Source: Bagarius yarrelli
Lineage: Eukaryota > Chordata > Actinopteri > Siluriformes > Sisoridae
Reading direction: 5' to 3'
DNA length: 64,000 bases
Assembly: GCA_005784505.1 (NCBI GenBank)
Contig: VCAZ01000025.1
Location: forward strand, 4,238,501 to 4,302,500
Each line of letters starts with the position of its first letter. Within the stretch, counting starts at the first letter, position 1. The position numbers were made by a program, and so were the translations under genes. Shown piece after piece: positions 57,930 through 64,000 of this stretch. The notes beneath the pieces were generated by a model. That model searched no databases. It had not been told where the DNA came from and was given only the letters and a program-made list of their open reading frames with translations.

Positions 57930-58650
57930 CAGTGGCTCCTAAACTGGGGACCACAGAGTTCTATTACGGGAGGTGCGGAAGGGCTAGTGTGAAGTCAGCA
58001 GAATTTTATAAGGATGCACTGCACCGCCGGCAGCGTTCAGCAGGAAGGGTTCAATCGCCCTTTAGCCATCGTTACTGCGCGGTGTGACTCTCCACTCAAC
58101 ATTCCATTATATGAGTGTGTGCTATGTTGAGTTGCTTATAGTCCATACATATGTTTAACAGAAAAGCAAAATCTGCTCAAATAACACGGAGACAGGAAAT
58201 TTCTAGAAAACTTGTTCCTGTTTGCAATATAGCGCTACTACCATGATGTTAACGCTGGTTAGCAGGCTTTATTTTTTAATGCTTCTATTTTAAAAGGAAG
58301 TGGTGGCTTATGGTTAAGGTGCCGGACTACCAACCTGAAGCTTGTTGGTTCAATTCCCAGCTCCACCAAGCCACCACTGTTGGGCCCCTGACTGTGCCAA
58401 ATGCTGTAAATCTAAAAGGGACTTGTTCCTTAGTATTTTGGAATGTTGTCGAACATTAAATTTGTGTTAATTACCATTAATAAATTAACAATGTAGGCCC
58501 CATTACACTGATCAGGAATCAGCGGGTTAGACAACAGATGGACGGAATGAAAATGTTTCAAATAAATCCTTCTGAGCATATGTATATCTTTGTGTGTGTG
58601 TGTGTGTGTGTCTGTGGGGGCCCAGCAAAAAAAATGTTTGAGAACGACTG
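57930..58650. mobile_element. hAT-like element with nested SINE
   Basis: Left end CAGTGGCTCCTAAACTGGGG and right end AATGTTTGAGAACGACTG are inverted (CAGTSGYTCYYAAAC core). The flanks CTCTAGTG (57922-57929) and CTCTAATG (58651-58658) match at seven of eight positions, the hAT target-duplication length. A family A SINE sits inside at 58294-58416. The interior has no transposase frame. Confidence 0.8.
58294..58416 (+). repeat. SINE family A nested in the hAT element
   Basis: GGAAGTGGTGGCTTATGGTT, GTTGGTTCAATTCCCAGCTC, CACTGTTGGGCCCCTGACTG and GCCAAATGCTGTAAATCTAA. An internal deletion joins the CCCCTGA block directly to the tail. Confidence 0.85.
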
Positions 58651-58759
58651 CTCTAATGAAAGTTCGGCTCAATGACATCATAGGCGCCCCTGTTTCAGTG
58701 GCGGTTTGGAGACAGGAACTTTGTTTTTGTTAATGCCTTTATTTATTTATTACAGCAGA

Positions 58760-58952
58760 GTAAAAGTTTCTTCGCATATCCCATCCTAGTAAGTTGGGGT
58801 CAGAGCGCAGGGTCAGCTATGATACAGCACCTCTGGAGCAGGGAGGTTTAAGAGTCTTGCTCAAGGACCCAACAGTGGCTGGCTGCCGGTGGTGGGGTTC
58901 GAACACAGAGCCTCCTGGCCTTTGGATCAACTTAATTAACCAATTGAGCCCG
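58760..58952 (-). repeat. tRNA-derived SINE, family B
   Basis: Reverse copy: AAAGTTTCTTCGCATATCCC, ATCCTAGTAAGTTGGGGTCA, TACAGCACCTCTGGAGCAGG, CTTGCTCAAGGACCCAACAG, GGGTTCGAACACAGAG (a clear B-box complement) and the head end CCAATTGAGCCCGG. Confidence 0.85.
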
Positions 58953-59916
58953 GGGCCAGGATTTTTTACAATGGAAAAGCTCAATCAGGGTCCAGTTCCA
59001 GGACCAGTCCCGGTGGAAAAGTGGTATGTGGGAATTCACAGTGTTTCTTGTGAATTCTCTACATCCATGTTTGCTGTGTGAAATTTAAACTTTTGGGTCT
59101 AAACTGTTACCACAGTAAAGATAGATGCCATCAAAACCAATGGAAATGAAACCATTTTTAGGGATATAACGTTATACTAACAGTAAATCAAAGTTGAACA
59201 GGAATGTAAAAGTCAACGCTGACAATATAAAATAGCTACGCTACACGCTATCAGACCTATTATCACCAGTCAAGCAGAAATAAACCAAACATCCGGCCAA
59301 ACTGTGTAGGGTACAAAATCTCTTGCTATATAACACACATAGTTATGCATAGTCATGCAAATACTCATTATAAACACTGAAAGGTGCTTAATGATGCTCC
59401 ATTCTAAGTTGACATGTCTGGCTGTTGTTTACACACACGTCTGAACTGGATCCAGTGCTTTAAATCAAGGAACACAAATGCTCATTTGGCTGCTGCCAAT
59501 CGAAGCCACATCACCGTTAGACACATCTAAAAGGTCTCCTTATCACGATGACCTTCACTGTCACTAAATATCGAAGGAAAGTCAATCTCAGCGCAGACAC
59601 ACGGACAGCAAAACTGTAATTTGTTAAAACTGGAATCTGACGCCTTTTGCATGTTTCGAACTGTGTGTGTAATTATCAGGCTTCTATTATAGGAAAGAGG
59701 GAGCAGGGACAGAATCATTCATTCAGCCTGTCACTGCTCCGTCTCGCTGTCACAGGACAGAAATGTGCATCTCAGTCCCTCTCTAATTACTGGCAAAGAC
59801 GAATGCCAGAAGGCCTCTCTTTTTGTTGTCAAAGCTCAAAACTTACTAATGTTCCATATACACCAATTTAGTGCTAGTCTTTGTAGCATGAATAAAAAAC
59901 ACAGCTGTGTTCTTTC

Positions 59917-60058
59917 ACATTTAAGATTCTGGCATTCAGCAGACATTTTTATAAACAGAAACTAACACTTACAACTATCACCAACCATCTTATTTATACA
60001 ACTAAGCAATTGGGGGACAAGCGTGTTGCTCAGGGTGGTGCTATCACTTCCCCATCCC
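59917..60058 (-). repeat. tRNA-derived SINE, family A, degraded
   Basis: Reverse copy: GGCATTCAGCAGACATTTTT, ACAACTAAGCAATTGGGGGA, GTTGCTCAGGGTGGTGC and the 5' end CTATCACTTCCCC. The B-box part is missing. Confidence 0.75.
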
Positions 60059-60351
60059 AAGCTACACATTTCGAATTTACGTGTTTTTCCCACCACCTGG
60101 CGAAAGGCAACAATTATATATCTAAAGTAATTATTATTATCTAGCTTCGAATATCAACCAGCACCAATGCTGGGATGTGTTGATATGACAGATGGACATG
60201 CAAATGAACCTGTGACGAGCTTGTAGTTTAATTGTAATTAAAGGCTGTAATTACTGACTGCTGATTCTGATTTTATAGATATGTTTTGGAGAGAATGACG
60301 GTGCAGCTGTATTGCACAGCGGAGACAGAAGTTATGCACATGCTTTAGCTT

Positions 60352-60500
60352 AGCATTTACATTTGCTGCTTATCCAGAGCGACTTACATTTATCTTTTTT
60401 AGGGGTTAAGGGCCTTGTTCGGGGGCCCAACAGTTGGAAATTTGTGTTGCTGGGAATCGAACCCCGATCTTTCAGATAGCAGTCCAACACCTCACACCAT
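60352..60500 (-). repeat. tRNA-derived SINE, family A
   Basis: Reverse copy: TTATCCAGAGCGACTTACAT, GGGGTTAAGGGCCTTGTTC, GCTGGGAATCGAACCCCGAT (B-box complement) and GCAGTCCAACACCTCACACC. Confidence 0.88.
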
Positions 60501-60944
60501 GTAGCTGGTTGATGTAGCTGATGGTAATAAAAATATGGATTCATTGTGATTATTTGGCTGTAGAACTGCTCCATTCTCAAATCTGATTGGACAGGAGCAT
60601 GGATTAATTATTAGCACACTTCAGACTGCAATGCCAACACGTCACATTCTAATAGGTTATTAACGCTAATTCAGAATTCGATTTCAATCTTATTAATGAG
60701 TGCTCAGGAATAATTTACAGCTGCTATAGTTAACAGGAACAAACCCGTGTTGCCAACGTTTCACACTGTTAATTTTACTGTTATATATTAATCACAGCTC
60801 TGATACTTAAGAAAAGTAAGAAATGAAATGGAAAGACACAGTTTTTGAGTTTTAGTTTGCATTTTTATGCCCAGGCCATCTTAGAACAATAAAAGATGAA
60901 AGAAAAAAAAAATATCTATTGAAAAATCCAAACTGTATATTGTT

Positions 60945-60979
<35 letters not shown>

Positions 60980-61135
60980 GGCACCAGACAAACAAGTGTG
61001 TACTGAACTTAAACTTTTGAAAAGTATGTGATTTGAGCTAATTGGCTTTTGTTAAATTGTCATGTAATGCCGTTTATTGTTCCCTCTAGTGGTCAACATT
61101 AGTACGACGTTCATATCCGAAATTATATAATATAA

Positions 61136-61327
61136 TTACATTTTACAGCATTTGGCAGACGCTCTTATTCAGAGCGACTTACATTTATCTCATTTACACA
61201 ACTGAGCAATTAGGGGTTAAGGGTCTTGCTCAGAGACCTACAGTGGTGGCTTGGTGGAGCTGGGAATTGAACCCACAATCTTCAGGATGGCAGTCCAACA
61301 CCTTAACCATGAGCCACCACTTCCCCA
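61136..61327 (-). repeat. tRNA-derived SINE, family A (well preserved)
   Basis: Full-length reverse copy: ACAGCATTTGGCAGACGCTC, TTATTCAGAGCGACTTACAT, ACTGAGCAATTAGGGGTTAA, GCTGGGAATTGAACCCACAA and the head end ACCATGAGCCACCACTTCCC. Confidence 0.9.
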
Positions 61328-61799
61328 CCACTTAATTAGTTAAATCATTTGAATAATTCTGATAATGACTTAATTACTGCTAATAAAACCCACAATAAAC
61401 TCAAAACTCACTATTTCATGGTTTATTTATCGCATTCTTGCTTTTAGACTTTAATATAAACAGTTCCAATATTTTAGCTAGCGGTAATGATACGCCATCA
61501 ACATTCGGCTATTTACAGTCCTGCATTACTAACAGTTTGATTTTACAGTTTATTTGTGCTCCAAGAAATTGTATTTTTTTGCCCCCGACTACCAGTGCAA
61601 CACACTAAAGCCTTTCTTGGTTATAACAAAGGAGTAGAAAGTATTGCAAGATTTAGTAAAAGGGTTAAAAAGTTGGGATACGCCAATGAAAATAGAAAGC
61701 TTGAAATTTTTGTGCTTATTTGACAGGTTCAGGCATTCGCCTTCGTGCAGCAAAAGAAAAAATTTCATTCAGCGCCTGACTGTGGAAGACATGTGGACG

Positions 61800-61869
61800 A
61801 GTTCAGAGGAGAGAAAAAGAGAGAGAGAGAGAAAGAGAGATGAAGAGAGACAGACCGAGAGGAAAAGAA

Positions 61870-61900
<31 letters not shown>

Positions 61901-61920
61901 AGAGAAAGTAAGAAAAAAAA

Positions 61921-61955
<35 letters not shown>

Positions 61956-61973
61956 AAAGAGAAAGTAAGAAAG

Positions 61974-62063
<90 letters not shown>

Positions 62064-62109
62064 CGAGAGAGAGAGCGAGAGGAAAAGAAAGAGAGAAGAG
62101 AAAGAAAGA

Positions 62110-62146
<37 letters not shown>

Positions 62147-62209
62147 CGAAGAGAGAGAGAGAAAAGAGAAAGTAAGAGAGAGAGAGAGAGAGAGCGAAAG
62201 AGAGAGAGC

Positions 62210-62268
<59 letters not shown>

Positions 62269-62295
62269 AAAGAGAGAGAGAGAAAGAGAGAGAGT
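61800..62295. repeat. Long (GA)n polypurine tract
   Basis: About 490 bp of GA-rich purine with GAAAGTAAGAAA and GCGA interruptions. It generates a 227-codon Arg/Glu/Lys-rich frame on the plus strand and three Ser/Leu-rich frames of 180-193 codons on minus, all low-complexity artefacts. Confidence 0.97.
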
Positions 62296-62519
62296 TGGAA
62301 CTGACACATGGCAAAAACTTTAGCTAGGAGTTGCCCTAATTCTGTCAGTCTCCACTCCTTCATGTCACGAGGCAAAAATCCCACTTCAACAGTCAGAGGA
62401 GATGATCATGTTTACTGTTCTTATTAGAGAGAATTCCTGGCTTTCCTGGTGCAATGCAGGTACAGCACACAGGCCCCTCACATCGCCTCCTTTAGGTGAT
62501 AAGACGAAGACATACGTTT

Positions 62520-63130
62520 ACTAAAGGTGGGCCGATATTGGAATTTACTGATACCGATTGCTGGGTTGGACTGTACTTGTCCATAAAAGGCTACTGGACT
62601 TTAAAAAAGACTAACAAAGACAATAAGCTGTACAAATTAATGGTTACAATCCTGACAGTAAACGTACAACTAACAAAAAATCCTCTGCTATTATTTTATT
62701 TGCGATTATCCTTATGCATAATTAACATCGCATTTTAAAGTTCCGCCTTTTGTGTTCCGTCGACATCACATTATCATTAAACATACAGAAATAGAAAAGA
62801 CGATCATTTTCCCCCCACCCCTACTAATGTCCTAGGGAGCTTTAGAAAAAGACGGAGTATTACTGTTAGAACGTAAAACGTTTTAGCTGTATTTTTCGGA
62901 TTTTAATCTATGAACCTTCTCGTTGCAGAATCACATTTGGCAATTTAGCAACAAAACAGGAAAAAAAACCCCCACAAACTTACTTATATTACACAAAAAA
63001 GTATCATGACTTATATCGAAAACTTGACGTCTGCTGCTGATCTGTGATGTAACGTGACTGTCACACGACGCGCTGTGTCAAATCGGCAGCGGGGGCGGTG
63101 CTATGACGGGCGAGAATCTGCATCTTTTGA
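62520..63130. mobile_element. Possible hAT-like element, left end recognisable
   Basis: CTAAAGGTGGGCCGATATTG followed by GATACCGATTG resembles a fish hAT terminus. GTGATGTAACGTGACTGTCA near 63050 and the GC-rich stretch after it have the look of the interior of related elements. No right end or transposase frame was found. Confidence 0.35.
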
Positions 63131-63645
63131 CAAAAGATTAGACTCTTTAATAAATTTCAGTAAGGACAATAATAATTATAGACAAATTTAAAAGGATGTA
63201 TAGCAACAAGAGGAAAAACAGTGCATGGCTAAAGGAAATACACACGGTTATGTTTTATTCCCTACTTAATAAAATGACTCATGGCCACTGCAGGGATCAT
63301 ATTGAACAAACAGCAAGCTGATGATGGTTTGCTTGCTAAATGTCTGCAGCAAAAAAAGACATGAAAGGAAATGGCTGGATTATTATTATTATTATAACGA
63401 GAGCGCTGTATGTGCTTTCAACAAAGAAAGATTTATTTATATAGGATCGCATGTAGAACACATAAAATATCATGGGGATTCAGTGCAATATGAAACTTGC
63501 ATTAACTTCCATTTATAGCTCGGCACAGCTACGAAACACACTATGATACACACGGCTTTTCTGATAGCATGTAATCACCAGCACCTCCATCTGCATATAT
63601 TCCAGCACAAATAAAAAAATCTAAGAATAAATAATCAAACGTTTT

Positions 63646-63941
63646 TTCATTCATTTATTTTCTATACCCGCTTATTCTCTAATTCAGGGTCACGGGGATC
63701 TGCTGGAGTCTATCCCAGCGGTCGGTGAAAGGGCGAAAGGCAGGACAGGGGGTACACCCTGGACAGGTCGCCAGTCCATCACAAGGACACACACACACTC
63801 ACACTTACTCCTAAGGGCAATTTAGAATCACCAATCAACTTAACATGTTTTTGGACTGTGGGAGGAAACCGGAGTAAACCCACGGAATCGAACCTGGGCC
63901 TTCTTGCTGTGCGGAAACCGTGCTAACCACTAAGCCACTGT
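63646..63941 (-). repeat. tRNA-derived SINE, family C (near complete)
   Basis: On the minus strand the head reads AGTGGCTTAGTGGTTAGCAC and CCAGGTTCGATTCCGTGGG (A-box and B-box regions). TTTCCTCCCACAGTCCAAAA, GATGGACTGGCGACCTGTCC, AGGGTGTACCCCCTGTC and CCCGTGACCCTGAATTAGAG follow. It ends in ATGAATGA-type repeats. This is the fullest family C copy here and identifies the fragments at 15409 and 53355. Confidence 0.9.
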
Positions 63942-64000
63942 CATATATATATGACAATAATGGCATATTATATTGCTTTCTTTGTCCAGTGTAACTCGAA

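Noticed and set aside
61644..62384. 227-codon plus-strand frame and three 180-193-codon minus frames
   Set aside because: More than two thirds of each is (GA)n or (CT)n low complexity. The unique ends have no recognisable similarity.

Overview
The window looks like teleost fish nuclear DNA: AT-rich, dense in tRNA-derived SINEs, Tc1 and hAT relics and long (GA)n, (GATA)n and (CA)n arrays, with no bacterial-style gene packing. The SINE families resemble those I associate with otophysan fishes, catfishes in particular. That placement is an impression from recall and has not been tested. I recognise only one protein-coding segment. It lies on the minus strand at 16325-16628 and is the beta-specific first coding exon of neurexin-2 (nrxn2). 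It has an ATG after an in-frame stop, a hydrophobic signal segment, the beta-neurexin histidine-rich sequence ending in RGGH, and a GTAAGT splice donor in the phase expected for the splice into the shared last LNS domain. I cannot tell whether it is the nrxn2a or nrxn2b paralogue. || Layout, assuming nrxn2 is read right to left. Positions 18200-64000 would be intron of the long alpha-neurexin transcript. Positions 16629 to about 18200 would hold the internal beta promoter and 5' untranslated region, with a strong-context 8-codon upstream ORF ending one base before the main ATG. Then comes the beta exon at 16325-16628. Positions 1-16324 would be the first intron of the beta transcript. I saw no alpha exon or LNS6 exon, so the flanking introns would exceed 47 kb and 16 kb. 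|| The non-coding remainder holds about 27 copies or fragments of one SINE family (called A here) and a few copies each of three others (B, C, D). It also holds an L2-type LINE 3' end with nested insertions, relics of two Tc1-like families, and several hAT-like elements, two with recognisable 8-bp target-site duplications. There are two separate 24-bp minisatellites (7.1 kb and 54.4-55.7 kb), a 28-bp pyrimidine minisatellite (43.1 kb), large (GA)n tracts (42.0, 56.5 and 61.8 kb) and (GATA/GACA)n arrays (30.6, 32.5, 33.3 and 51.6 kb). Several stretches look like conserved non-coding elements by texture only. || Apart from the nrxn2 exon, the long open frames come from repeats or chance. I see no convincing new multi-gene system. 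The observations most worth following are the overlooked beta-neurexin start exon, its upstream ORF, and an unclassified interspersed repeat present at 3.64 kb and 43.96 kb.
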